A stretch of DNA of 43,719 nucleotides from an uncultured Gardnerella sp. (GTDB taxonomy: Bacteria; Actinomycetota; Actinomycetes; Actinomycetales; Bifidobacteriaceae): contig CAMUFL010000011.1 in NCBI GenBank assembly GCA_947088155.1, positions 1 to 43,719 of the forward strand. Direction: 5' to 3'. A program made the translations under genes and the position numbers. Below are positions 1 to 7,895 of the stretch, piece after piece; positions within the stretch are counted from its first letter, which is position 1; each line of letters begins with the position of its first letter. The notes under the pieces were generated by a model. The model was not told the origin of the DNA, searched no databases, and worked only from the letters and a program-made list of their open reading frames with translations.

Positions 1-119
1 GAACATTTGCCGGAATTTTAACTGGGTTTTGTCGCTACATCAGCCAATTTATAGAACATTTGCCGGAATTTTAACTGGGTTTTGTCGCTACATCAGCCAA
101 TTTATAGAACATTTGCCGG
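1..119. repeat. 53-bp tandem repeat array (truncated at window edge)
   Basis: Three copies of the 13-bp core GAACATTTGCCGG start at 1, 54 and 107, exactly 53 bp apart. The first two units are identical over all 53 bases; the third core is followed by a diverged unit. The same core in reverse complement (CCGGCAAATGTTC) recurs every 53-54 bp at 22605-22830. The array begins at the first base of the window, so it probably continues to the left. The unit length is not a multiple of three, so it does not encode a peptide repeat. Confidence 0.9.
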
Positions 120-192
120 GAAATTAACTGGCGTTTGCGCGACGACCTGCTTTCGCGCTTAGAGCGTAGCGCGCGAAAGCAACTCGGAGCGT

Positions 193-237
193 GAGCTTGC
201 TCAGGTGGAAAGTCCAGTGGACTTTCCACGCAAGCTC
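193..237. repeat. Nested palindromic element, copy 1
   Basis: A perfect 12-bp inverted repeat with a one-base centre lies at 205-229 (arm GTGGAAAGTCCA). It is enclosed by a second 8-bp inverted repeat, GAGCTTGC at 193-200 and GCAAGCTC at 230-237. A 4-base TCAG sits on one side only, giving an asymmetric bulge. The stretch from 120 to 192 matches, in reverse complement, the linker at 22534-22604, sharing CGCTCCGAGTTGCTTTCGCG and AGCAGGTCGTCGC. The whole 1-237 block is therefore an inverted copy of the composite element at 22489-22830. Confidence 0.85.
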
Positions 238-272
238 AGCAGCGAGCGCGTTACTCGCGCGAGCGTCCTTCG

Positions 273-306
273 TTCAGTGCGAAAAATCTCAAATCTCACC
301 ACACTA
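273..306. repeat. Dispersed ~33-bp repeat, copy 1
   Basis: The stretch starting TTCAGTGCGAAAAATCTC and ending ACCACACT recurs at 8081-8115 with a single-base indel. In both places it lies at the edge of structured repeat DNA. I do not recognise a function. It contains no obvious hairpin of its own. Confidence 0.75.
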
Positions 307-348
307 ATATTTGCAAGACAATCCACGAAATAAATAAATGGAGATAAC

Positions 349-374
349 AAAAAAGCGCCGGAAGTCCGACGCTT
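349..374 (-). terminator. Rho-independent terminator of the bS22 gene
   Basis: Read on the minus strand there is a 9-bp stem (AAGCGTCGG / CCGGCGCTT, one G-U pair) with a 4-base loop, followed by a run of six T. It lies about 60 bases beyond the stop codon of the minus-strand bS22 gene. Confidence 0.85.
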
Positions 375-433
375 CAAAAGTATTACGTGCCTAAACGTTC
401 AGACACGCATCAACGCTAAGCATTACAAAAGCA

Positions 434-523
434 TTACTTGCGCTGGTGACGAGTCTTACGCAGCATTTTGCGGTGCTTCTTCTTGCTCATCCGCTTGCGG
501 CGCTTCTTGATGACAGAACCCAT
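434..523 (-). CDS. Small basic ribosomal protein bS22 (AURKAIP1/COX24-type)
   Basis: This 29-residue protein begins MGSVIKKRRKRMSKKKHRK and ends TRHQRK, so it is almost entirely Lys/Arg. It matches the tiny actinobacterial protein annotated as AURKAIP1/COX24-domain protein. In mycobacterial ribosome structures that protein was identified as the extra small-subunit protein bS22, bound to 16S rRNA near the decoding region. The start is supported by GGAGG seven bases upstream of the ATG on the minus strand, and a strong terminator follows at 349-374, so it is probably a single-gene unit. It is slightly shorter than the roughly 33-residue mycobacterial form. It is easily missed because of its size. 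Confidence 0.92.
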   Translation of the reverse strand: MGSVIKKRRKRMSKKKHRKMLRKTRHQRK

Positions 524-626
524 CTGAAGCCTCCATTCATATCTAAAGTGTGCAACTTGCCTAATGTTACACCGTTTTGACGACTTTGGGGAGTAGCGTC
601 ACGAATAACGCTATTTTTTATTGCAT

Positions 627-1268
627 TTACATTGGGAATCTGTGATAGAAGCGCTCCACAGCCTGCTTTGCGCCAGTAACTTTAAAAACAGCTGTATCAT
701 TTTGCCACAATGCACTCGCCTGAGTTTTATCGTTTCCGTCAATTCGCAACACGTAGCTACCAACAGTCTTGCCAGAAACCTGAATCTTACCGCTGGCAAC
801 GTCGGAACCCTTAAGCCCCTCAAGTAAAGCCTCATACTGCTTATTCGCAGAATCTCGATTCGCCCACTGCGCAACAATAACTGTTACTTCGCCATCAGCA
901 CGACCGGTTGAATACTTTACGCTGTACTCTTCCAAAGGCGACGACTCGGTCCAAGTTGCGCTAGGAATAGCATCAACGCGCGCAAAATCAAGCACACTAT
1001 CCGGCATAGATTTCAACAAAGCGGTTGACGTTACAGGCAAATCCTTAGACGGTATTGACGGCGTCTTTGGCATAACAACTTGGCTTTTAGTAGCAGCTTT
1101 ATAATGATTAAGCGCCCAACCCGGCCACACAAAAGCCGAAATAAGCGCCAAAATTACTACTACAGCAGCAGAAGTCAACACAACCAGCAGCTTGCTATGC
1201 GTTGCAGCACTAGCATTTGGGGACTTCATATTCGACGCATTCACATTTGAAGCATTCGTTTTCGACAT
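627..1268 (-). CDS. Hypothetical single-pass membrane protein
   Basis: This 213-residue protein has an Asn/Ser/Ala-rich cytoplasmic N-terminus (about 1-25) and one hydrophobic segment at about 27-50 (LLVVLTSAAVVVILALISAF). The rest is an extracytoplasmic domain of about 150 residues, so N-in/C-out topology is expected. The C-terminal half has alternating strand-like stretches (EVTVIVAQWANRDSA, GSYVLRIDG, TAVFKVTGA) and no catalytic motif I recognise. No clear Shine-Dalgarno precedes the ATG at 1268. It is divergent from radA, with about 107 bp between starts that must hold both promoters. I cannot assign a function. Confidence 0.8.
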   Translation of the reverse strand: MSKTNASNVNASNMKSPNASAATHSKLLVVLTSAAVVVILALISAFVWPGWALNHYKAATKSQVVMPKTPSIPSKDLPVTSTALLKSMPDSVLDFARVDAIPSATWTESSPLEEYSVKYSTGRADGEVTVIVAQWANRDSANKQYEALLEGLKGSDVASGKIQVSGKTVGSYVLRIDGNDKTQASALWQNDTAVFKVTGAKQAVERFYHRFPM

Positions 1269-1375
1269 ACTTGCATTATGTCACATCATGGTGACGCTTC
1301 ACACGCATAACGCGGCTTTTCAGACGCTTTAATAATCAGCGCGTCATTGTCTTTGAAAACGTATAGCGTCGAGAT

Positions 1376-2902
1376 ATGGCAAGTAAATCTCCCCTACACT
1401 ATTTATGCTCCGAATGTGGTTGGAACGGGTCAAAATGGTATGGCAGATGCCCGGAGTGCGGCGAGTGGGGTACGGTAAATGAGTTTCACGAGGCGCGAGT
1501 TAGCGGATTGTCGCAAACAGTACGCACGTCGTCACGCGCGAACAGAACATCACGCGCGAACATAACAGCAACAACACCAACAACAAACGTAAAAACAACA
1601 GCAACAACATCAACAACATCCAAATCAGCATTAGAATCAACACTCTCCTACTCCGCTCAGCCAATCAGCTCAATTAAAGCCGACGATTCAATTCGAATAC
1701 ACACTGGCTTTAGCGAATTTGACCGCGTATTAGGCGGAGGACTTGTGCCCGGTTCAGTAACGCTTATTGCAGGCGAGCCAGGAATTGGCAAATCAACACT
1801 TCTGCTTGAAACTGCAGCGCACGTAGCAAAGCAAGCAAAATCCGCTGGCAATCCCCCAGTATTGTACATTTCCGGCGAAGAGTCAGCTTCTCAAGTAAAG
1901 CTAAGAGCTTCACGAATTAACGCTATAAACGATCACCTTCTACTCGCAAACACAGGCGATCTTGATACTGTTATTGACGTTATTGCGTCGTACCAGCCAA
2001 CGCTTGCGATTGTTGATTCTGCGCAAACGATTGTGGCTCAAGGAGTTGAGGGCATTACTGGCGGCTCAACTCAGGTTCGTGAAGTTGCGAGCGCACTAAT
2101 TGATGTTGCTAAAGCGGATAATATTCCGGTTCTGCTGGTTGGCCACGTTACTAAAGATGGTTCGATTGCTGGTCCTCGCACGCTTGAGCATTTGGTTGAT
2201 ACTGTTTGCCAGTTTGAGGGAGATACGCAGACTGCGTTACGTATGCTTAGGGCTGTGAAGAATCGTTTTGGGCCGACTGATGAAGTTGGTTGCTTTGATA
2301 TGAGCGGCGAAGGAATTGAGGAAGTTCCGGATCCTTCGGGGCTGTTTTTGAGTTCTAACGGCAATTCTAACGACGACTCTAACGGCGATTCTAACGGCGA
2401 TTCTCGAAACGAAGGTACGTGCGTAACGTTTACGCTTGAAGGTCACAGAAGTTTGCCTATTGAGGTTCAGTCGCTTGTAACAAATTCAGTTTTGCCAGCT
2501 CCTAGACGCGCGGTTTCGGGTGTGGATACGAATAGGATTGCTATGCTTACGGCTGTTTTGTATAGGCATGGTGGGTTAAATCTTTTGGCTAAGGATCTTT
2601 ACGTTTCTACTATTGCTGGAGCGCTCGCAAAAGAGCCTGCTTGCGATGTTGCGATTGTTGCAGCTTTGGCAAGTTCTGCGAAAAATAAGCCTGTTAAGCC
2701 TTTTACGTGCGCGATTGGTGAGATTAGTTTGACTGGTCAGGTGCGTCCTGTGCCACGAATTGAGCCGCGATTGCGTGAGGCTGCTCGTACTGGTTACAAG
2801 CGTGCCGTTGTGTGCCCGATGCGAAAAAAGTTGAATATTGAGGGGTTGGAGATTATTGAGGTGAGTACTGTGCGCGACGCGTTGCAGGCGCTTGGATTGT
2901 GA
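1376..2902 (+). CDS. radA: DNA repair protein RadA (Sms)
   Basis: RadA is a RecA-like ATPase that processes recombination intermediates and helps branch migration. The 508-residue protein has the N-terminal zinc finger (CSEC at 11-14, CPEC at 25-28), a Walker A motif GEPGIGKST at 133-141, the RadA-specific KNRFG motif at 295-299, and a C-terminal Lon-protease-like domain. It is longer than usual RadA (about 450-460) because of two simple-sequence insertions. One is a Thr/Ser/Ala-rich linker at about 50-85. The other is a Ser-Asn-Gly-Asp repeat at about 327-346, encoded by 12-bp units near 2354-2403. Both lie outside catalytic motifs. No good ribosome-binding site is visible; the start is chosen from the conserved N-terminus. 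Confidence 0.96.
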   Translation: MASKSPLHYLCSECGWNGSKWYGRCPECGEWGTVNEFHEARVSGLSQTVRTSSRANRTSRANITATTPTTNVKTTATTSTTSKSALESTLSYSAQPISSIKADDSIRIHTGFSEFDRVLGGGLVPGSVTLIAGEPGIGKSTLLLETAAHVAKQAKSAGNPPVLYISGEESASQVKLRASRINAINDHLLLANTGDLDTVIDVIASYQPTLAIVDSAQTIVAQGVEGITGGSTQVREVASALIDVAKADNIPVLLVGHVTKDGSIAGPRTLEHLVDTVCQFEGDTQTALRMLRAVKNRFGPTDEVGCFDMSGEGIEEVPDPSGLFLSSNGNSNDDSNGDSNGDSRNEGTCVTFTLEGHRSLPIEVQSLVTNSVLPAPRRAVSGVDTNRIAMLTAVLYRHGGLNLLAKDLYVSTIAGALAKEPACDVAIVAALASSAKNKPVKPFTCAIGEISLTGQVRPVPRIEPRLREAARTGYKRAVVCPMRKKLNIEGLEIIEVSTVRDALQALGL

Positions 2903-2955
2903 AGATTTACGATTTTATAGATTCGTGATTTTAGGATTTAATACAGGAGTTTAAT

Positions 2956-4500
2956 ATGATTGACTTTAGCGAATGGGTGTCTGTTGCTTCGCAAATGACA
3001 AATCGCTCGCTTGCTGGATCGCGCGTGCTTGTTGACGATATTGCAGAAAATAATACTTACGATAGCGCTGAAAATAATACCGAAAATAATACTAAAAATA
3101 ACAACAAAAATATTGAAAAATTCCTAAAAAGCGCACAATCCTGGGGAATAATTCCTACAACCTGCAAAAAAGATGCAGATTTTGACGCCACACAATCATT
3201 AGAAAACCTAAAAAACACTACTATTAACGCCCCTAGCTTAAGCGGAAAAGACGCAATCGACTACGCACAAAAACACATGCCCGTAATGCAAACCCTTCTT
3301 AGCGAATTGCGAAAAAAAGAACTTGACTTGCAAGGAGTCAGAATAGCTGTTTGCCTTGTGTTGGAGCCAAAAACAGCTGTGTTACTTAGGGAATTACACG
3401 CTTATGGCGCAACAGTTGGCGTTTTTTGCGCACCAGACGAAACGGATCAGCGAGTAGCAGATCAGCTTAAAAAAGAAGGAATCGTAGTACAAGCAGATCG
3501 CAGTTGGACACCTGCACAAACCCACGAAGGCGCACTAAAACTCTTAGACGAAATACAGCCAAACATAATCATTGACGACGGAGCTAGTTTTGCGCGTCTG
3601 GCAAGCTTAGAGCGCCCGCAAATCGCCGAAAAACTAATAGGAGTTGCAGAAGAAACAACAAGCGGAGTGCGCGCTTTCGAAGCAATGCAAGAAGCTGGCC
3701 AACTAAACTACCCAGTAATCGCAGTAAACAACAGCGCCTTAAAAACCGACTTTGACAACCGGCACGGAACTGGCGAAACATGCGTTACAACAATGCAGAA
3801 AATTCTTGGAAGCGCATGTTTTAGAAACGCTAAAGTTACAGTAGTTGGGTATGGTCCGGTTGGTCGCGGTTTTGCATTAAGAATACGCGCGCTCGGCGCA
3901 AACGTTACTATTTGCGACACAAATCCAGTTCAATCTTTGCGCGCAGTATTCGACGGATTTGAAGCTAAAAACCTTGAATGCGCTGTTACTTCAAGCACAA
4001 TGATTGTTTCAGCAACTGGAGTTCGTCACACTATAACTTTGCAACACATGCAAAAAATGCAAGAAAATGCGATTTTGGCAGTTATTGGCGGAATTGCAAA
4101 CGAAATTGCACTAGACGAAATACGCGATTTTAAGCCAATTGTTGGAACAGCGCAAAGGCAAATTCAGGTTCCAAACGGCCCACAAATCACGCTAATAAGC
4201 GAAGGCGACGGAACCAACTACACTACTGGCGGCGGAAATCCGATTGAAATAATGGACTTTAGTTTTGCGGTTCAGGTGGGCGCAGTTGCGTATTTGCTAG
4301 AGCACAATGGGAAAAATGCAAACAAAAGCAATAACGGAAAAAATCGCCTTAATGCTGGAATCTACCAGCTACCTGAAGCCTCCGATAACCAAATAGCAAG
4401 TATTGCATTAGAAAAACGAGGCTACAGCGCGAGTGAAGCTAATAAAAACAACGGCTACAGATGGGATTTAACGCGATTTGCAGAAGAAGAATCAAATTAA
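2956..4500 (+). CDS. Divergent S-adenosylhomocysteine hydrolase-family protein
   Basis: The fold is that of adenosylhomocysteinase, the NAD+-dependent enzyme that cleaves SAH to homocysteine and adenosine. Visible landmarks are DDG at 207-209, EETTSG at 232-237, NNSALKTDFDN at 258-268 (equivalents of Asn181, Lys186, Asp190, Asn191 of the human enzyme) and the dinucleotide motif GYGPVGRG at 298-305. Aligned from memory with canonical SAHH, several substrate residues differ: His55/Thr57/Glu59 are V135/E137/K139, Cys195 is Thr, His301 is G379, and His353 is N428. The C-terminal Lys/Tyr segment is not recognisable. It also carries Asn-rich insertions at about 30-52 and 450-465. The start has CAGGAG upstream. 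It follows radA by 53 bp and precedes a nucleoside-deaminase-like gene, so a modified nucleoside or S-inosylhomocysteine is a possible substrate. Confidence 0.85.
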   Translation: MIDFSEWVSVASQMTNRSLAGSRVLVDDIAENNTYDSAENNTENNTKNNNKNIEKFLKSAQSWGIIPTTCKKDADFDATQSLENLKNTTINAPSLSGKDAIDYAQKHMPVMQTLLSELRKKELDLQGVRIAVCLVLEPKTAVLLRELHAYGATVGVFCAPDETDQRVADQLKKEGIVVQADRSWTPAQTHEGALKLLDEIQPNIIIDDGASFARLASLERPQIAEKLIGVAEETTSGVRAFEAMQEAGQLNYPVIAVNNSALKTDFDNRHGTGETCVTTMQKILGSACFRNAKVTVVGYGPVGRGFALRIRALGANVTICDTNPVQSLRAVFDGFEAKNLECAVTSSTMIVSATGVRHTITLQHMQKMQENAILAVIGGIANEIALDEIRDFKPIVGTAQRQIQVPNGPQITLISEGDGTNYTTGGGNPIEIMDFSFAVQVGAVAYLLEHNGKNANKSNNGKNRLNAGIYQLPEASDNQIASIALEKRGYSASEANKNNGYRWDLTRFAEEESN

Positions 4501-4620
4501 CTAAAATTCAATTAACAAAAGTTCAATTAGCTAGAATCTAATTAACAAAAACATAATAAAACTGAGCAATAATAAAGTAAAACAACGAAATTATTTAATA
4601 ACAATTCCATAAGGAACACA
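4501..4620 (+). promoter_or_regulatory. AT-rich spacer with ~15-bp imperfect repeats
   Basis: Between the SAHH-like gene and the amidohydrolase gene lie three imperfect units around the word TTCAATTAAC / TTCAATTAGC / TCTAATTAAC (4508-4553), then A-rich DNA. A ribosome-binding site (AAGGA) lies six bases before the ATG at 4621. There is no convincing terminator, so the two genes are probably co-transcribed. The repeats look like slippage products rather than operators. Confidence 0.5.
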
Positions 4621-6042
4621 ATGCTTCAAGATCCAATACGCGCACTCGCCCACCCAACGCCACTTAACGAAGTCACATTGTATAGCGCATCTATGGTTAT
4701 TCCAGTAACAGGACCTATTATTCCCGAAGGAGCCGTAGCAGTATCTAACGGACACGTTGTACACGTTGGAACAAGACAGTGGGTGCTGAACACTCTAAAA
4801 GACGAGATGCCAAGCGAATCCTACAAGCAAATGTTCAACAATGAGAAGCATTGGCATGGGATTATGACACCTGGCCTTATTAACGCCCACACGCATTTGC
4901 AATACACGAATATGGCAAGCGTTGGACTCGGAGAATATCGCAATTTTCACGATTGGGAACAGGGATTCAACGTCGTATACGACAAGCTCCAAGAAGAAAA
5001 GAAACAAAACCCTTCTATAACGCCTTGGAAAACTTCAGCATACGAAGGCGCCAGAATGATGGTTGAAGCTGGCACAACTGCTGCAGCCGATATTGTAACC
5101 GACATTGAAGCCGTTGGAGCGCTCGCAAGCCAGGGAATGCACGGAATAGCCTACTGGGAAGTAATGGGCTGGAAAAACGTTGATTGGAAGGAAGAAGGCT
5201 ACGCTAAGCTGCTTAAAATGCTTGAGCAGATGATGAACAATGGAAGCGTGCCAAGCATAGGAATTAGCCCACACGCTCCTTACAGCCTAGAAACTGAGCC
5301 TTTTGTGGACTTGCCAGATATTGCAAGACAACTGAACATGCGATTGCATATACACTTGGCCGAAACCCCAATGGAAGCAGGAAATCACGCAGATACTCTG
5401 ACCACGTATTCAGCTCCAGATTGGAACGCAAACATTTGGACAAGCTACAGCGAGCTGAAAGAGCACGGAATGACAGCTTCCGCAATTCAGTTTTTGGATC
5501 AGCTTGGCTCTCTTGGGCCAGACGTTCATATTGCGCACGGAGTTTGGGCGGATGGCGAAGATAGAAGGATTTTACGTCAGCGTGGAGTTGGAGTTGCGCT
5601 TTGCCCAAGATCTAACCGCATTACTGTTACAGAAAGAGACGCACCAATTCGCGACTACATGGAAGAAGGTAATTTGCTTGCTATTGGCACGGATTCGCTA
5701 TCTTCTTCACCATCTCTTGACGTTTTGGACGATGCTGCGAAAGTTTACGATTTAGCAACAGCTCAAGGTTACAGAAAAGATGATTTATCTCATCGAATTA
5801 TAAGAATGATGACTTTGGGCGGAGCAAGCGTTATGGGCCTACACGTTGGGCCACACAGAATTGGTCAGATTAACGCTGGAGCTACAGCAGATCTTGCTTT
5901 CTTTGATATTCAAACCGATACGGATTCTCCTCAAGGAATTGAGGAAACTTTGCACAATTTTGTTCGTCACGGTGCCGGTAGTGCGAAAGCTACCGTTATT
6001 TCTGGGGATCTTGTTTATAACGATGGCGCGTTTGCAAAGTAG
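4621..6042 (+). CDS. Amidohydrolase, SAH/5'-methylthioadenosine deaminase-like
   Basis: This 473-residue protein belongs to the metal-dependent amidohydrolase family that includes the TRZ/ATZ and MtaD/SAH deaminases. Those enzymes remove the 6-amino group of adenosine derivatives such as SAH and methylthioadenosine. The metal and catalytic residues are in place: H90/H92 in NAHTH, H245 and E248 in HIHLAE, H306 in HIAHGVW, and D358 in GTDSLSSSPSLD. The N- and C-terminal composite beta domain is present (MVIPVTGPIIPEGAVAVSNG; GATADLAFFD). There is no signal peptide, so it is cytosolic. Its position 3' of an SAHH-like gene supports a shared substrate. Family members also act on guanine, chlorohydrolase substrates or imidazolones, so the substrate is an inference. 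Confidence 0.85.
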   Translation: MLQDPIRALAHPTPLNEVTLYSASMVIPVTGPIIPEGAVAVSNGHVVHVGTRQWVLNTLKDEMPSESYKQMFNNEKHWHGIMTPGLINAHTHLQYTNMASVGLGEYRNFHDWEQGFNVVYDKLQEEKKQNPSITPWKTSAYEGARMMVEAGTTAAADIVTDIEAVGALASQGMHGIAYWEVMGWKNVDWKEEGYAKLLKMLEQMMNNGSVPSIGISPHAPYSLETEPFVDLPDIARQLNMRLHIHLAETPMEAGNHADTLTTYSAPDWNANIWTSYSELKEHGMTASAIQFLDQLGSLGPDVHIAHGVWADGEDRRILRQRGVGVALCPRSNRITVTERDAPIRDYMEEGNLLAIGTDSLSSSPSLDVLDDAAKVYDLATAQGYRKDDLSHRIIRMMTLGGASVMGLHVGPHRIGQINAGATADLAFFDIQTDTDSPQGIEETLHNFVRHGAGSAKATVISGDLVYNDGAFAK

Positions 6043-6153
6043 CGCTTGCAAAGTAGCGCTTACGCAACAATACTTACAAAATATCGCCTACCAAACATTT
6101 ACCCAGCAAAACAACAAAATACAAATCAAATCAAATAAAAATAGGATATTACA

Positions 6154-6681
6154 ATGAGTGTCAGCTTAGAAAATATGAGCGATTACGCAAAGAATCTAGT
6201 TAAAGAACTGCACCTAGAAGCCCACCCAGAAGGCGGCTGGTATAACCGCGACTGGCAAGCAGCGCAGCTTTACAACGAAGCCAACACTGAAAATATTTCA
6301 GACGCGAGCGCAACTAATACGAAAGTCGACGAGAATGCTAGTGCAGACGCACCAAGACCATTGGCATCGCTTATTTACTTCCTTCTTCCCGCTGGAGATT
6401 CAAGCGCATGGCATAAGGTTGACGCAGACGAGATTTGGCTTTGGCACGGACCTGCAAATCTTACGATTGAGCTTGGAGGATGCGCTAAAAGCCCTTGCGA
6501 CGAAGCTGATTTGCAGAGATTTACACTTGGAAATAGTGAGAATAGTAAAGGCTTAGATGCGCGTGGACACCTTGTGATTCCTGCTGGAACTTGGCAGCGA
6601 ACAGTTCCCAGCAATGCAGATGTTCTAGTTTCGTGCGTTGTAAGTCCTGGATTTACTTTTAGCGGATTTGATTTAGCTTAA
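6154..6681 (+). CDS. DUF985 (Cupin_5) family protein
   Basis: This 175-residue protein matches the DUF985/Cupin_5 family. It has the N-terminal HPEGGWYNRDW, the central ASLIYFLLPAGDSSAWHKV followed by DEIWLWH, and the late strands VIPAGTWQRTV and LVSCVVSPGF. Cupins are small beta-barrels; members of this group are of unknown or sugar/nucleotide-related function. A low-complexity insertion (EANTENISDASATNTKVDEN, about 47-66) interrupts the loop after the first motif. A ribosome-binding site (AGGAT) precedes the ATG. It is the last gene of the radA-SAHH-amidohydrolase run, about 110 bp downstream, but a role in that pathway is only a guess. Confidence 0.85.
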   Translation: MSVSLENMSDYAKNLVKELHLEAHPEGGWYNRDWQAAQLYNEANTENISDASATNTKVDENASADAPRPLASLIYFLLPAGDSSAWHKVDADEIWLWHGPANLTIELGGCAKSPCDEADLQRFTLGNSENSKGLDARGHLVIPAGTWQRTVPSNADVLVSCVVSPGFTFSGFDLA

Positions 6682-6795
6682 AAATTTGTGCGTCACGCTG
6701 ATTTTTCGCGGATTCTATAACTTGCTATAAGTAACTGCAATAACAACAGGGCTTACTATTACGGTATCTTAATATAGACTTGTTTTGCGCAGCTT

Positions 6796-6834
6796 CCGCA
6801 CGCACTTGCCGCACGCAACTACCGCACGCACTTG
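6796..6834. repeat. Three 13-bp tandem repeats
   Basis: CCGCACGCACTTG, CCGCACGCAACTA and CCGCACGCACTTG occur head to tail upstream of the amino-acid binding protein gene. Beyond them (6835-6947) the spacer is AT-rich, contains a TATAAT-like word near 6885, and ends in the AAGGAGAG ribosome-binding site. I see no gene here. Confidence 0.7.
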
Positions 6835-6947
6835 CGTAAATACAGAAGAATCGCAGAATCTGCTACGCGAAGTACATAATTTATATAATAAAATTTCGAA
6901 AGTATTGCAATTATCAGCCAATACGCAATGATATAAAAGGAGAGAAT

Positions 6948-7793
6948 ATGACTATTCGTTATCGTAAGACGCTGATTAAACATGCTATAAGGTTTGCAGC
7001 AGCTCTGCTAAGCGTAGCAACTTTAGCAGGAACCGCAGCATGCGGCGAAAGTAAGCCTGAAGGTAACAAAACTGTAGAAGCAAATGTGCTCACAGTTGGA
7101 ACCGCTCAGCCTGCATACGAGCCGTGGATTCACAATAACAAGCCTGAAAACGGCGAGGGATTCGAATCAGCAGTTGCGTACGCTGTGGCCAAAAAGCTCG
7201 GCTACGATAAAAGTCATGTTAAGTGGGTTCGCACAACTTTCGACTCTGCTGTAACCCCTGGTCCAAAAGATTTTGATTTTAACATTCAGCAGTTCTCAAT
7301 CACAGAAGAACGCAAGAAAACAGTAGACTTCTCCCCAAGCTACTACAACGCAACTCAGTCCATTGTAGTTAAAAAAGGCGGAAAATTCGCTTCAGCTAAG
7401 TCGCTTGCAGATTTGAAGTCCGCTACTATTGGCGCAATGGTTGGAACCACTAGCTACGATGCTGCTAAGAAGATTAAGGGCGATATTCAAACCTTTAACG
7501 ACAACGATGCTTTAGCTCAAGCTTTGAACTCAGGTCAAATTGACGCACTTGTTATAGACACTCCTTCTGCTTTCGTAATGGTTCAAACCGACGAAGTTAA
7601 GGACAGCACTGTGGTTGGTCAGATTGCTGGTTCTGAAGATAAGGAAGGCATGGGAATTGTGCTTCCTAAGGATTCGAAGCTCACTAAGGATGTTACTAAA
7701 GCTGTTAATGAACTTGAGAAAGACGGTACGCTTAAGAAGCTGCAAGATAAGTGGCTTGCTGAGTTTACGACTAAAGTTCGCGAGTTGAAGTAA
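6948..7793 (+). CDS. Amino-acid ABC transporter substrate-binding lipoprotein
   Basis: This 281-residue binding protein of the SBP_bac_3 type captures polar amino acids outside the membrane. A basic, hydrophobic signal peptide ends in a lipobox with the lipidated Cys at residue 32 (TLAGTAAC). The mature part shows the family features: VGTAQPAYEPW at the start, DFNIQQFSITEERKKTVDFS in the ligand cleft and GAMVGTTSYDAAKK in lobe 2. The C-terminus is the usual DGTLKKLQDKWLAEF helix. AAGGAGAG lies a few bases before the ATG. The permease and ATPase follow after a 540-bp structured gap, which is unusual for such an operon. The Asp/Arg ligand pattern resembles glutamate/aspartate or glutamine binders, but specificity cannot be read from sequence. 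Confidence 0.93.
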   Translation: MTIRYRKTLIKHAIRFAAALLSVATLAGTAACGESKPEGNKTVEANVLTVGTAQPAYEPWIHNNKPENGEGFESAVAYAVAKKLGYDKSHVKWVRTTFDSAVTPGPKDFDFNIQQFSITEERKKTVDFSPSYYNATQSIVVKKGGKFASAKSLADLKSATIGAMVGTTSYDAAKKIKGDIQTFNDNDALAQALNSGQIDALVIDTPSAFVMVQTDEVKDSTVVGQIAGSEDKEGMGIVLPKDSKLTKDVTKAVNELEKDGTLKKLQDKWLAEFTTKVRELK

Positions 7794-7856
7794 AGCAAAA
7801 CTCGCGCCAGTTAAAAGTTAGGTTATTTTACAATTCGCTTAGCGTGGCGCGAGTTT
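7779..7856 (+). promoter_or_regulatory. Three mutually complementary arms after the binding-protein gene
   Basis: Arm A CGCGAGTT (7779-7786) lies at the end of the coding region. Arm B AACTCGCG (7799-7806) follows the stop codon. Arm C (7845-7856) extends the pairing with B to 12 bp (AAACTCGCGCCA / TGGCGCGAGTTT). A:B and B:C pairings exclude one another. There is no clean U-run after C (GGGGGGATTTCTTT). It could terminate or trim transcripts between the binding protein and the permease, giving an excess of binding protein. Confidence 0.5.
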
Positions 7857-7895
7857 GGGGGGATTTCTTTATTTGCGATTTTATTTTATGTGGCT

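Noticed and set aside
1..240. Insertion sequence at the window start
   Set aside because: There is no transposase frame or remnant; only non-coding repeats are visible.
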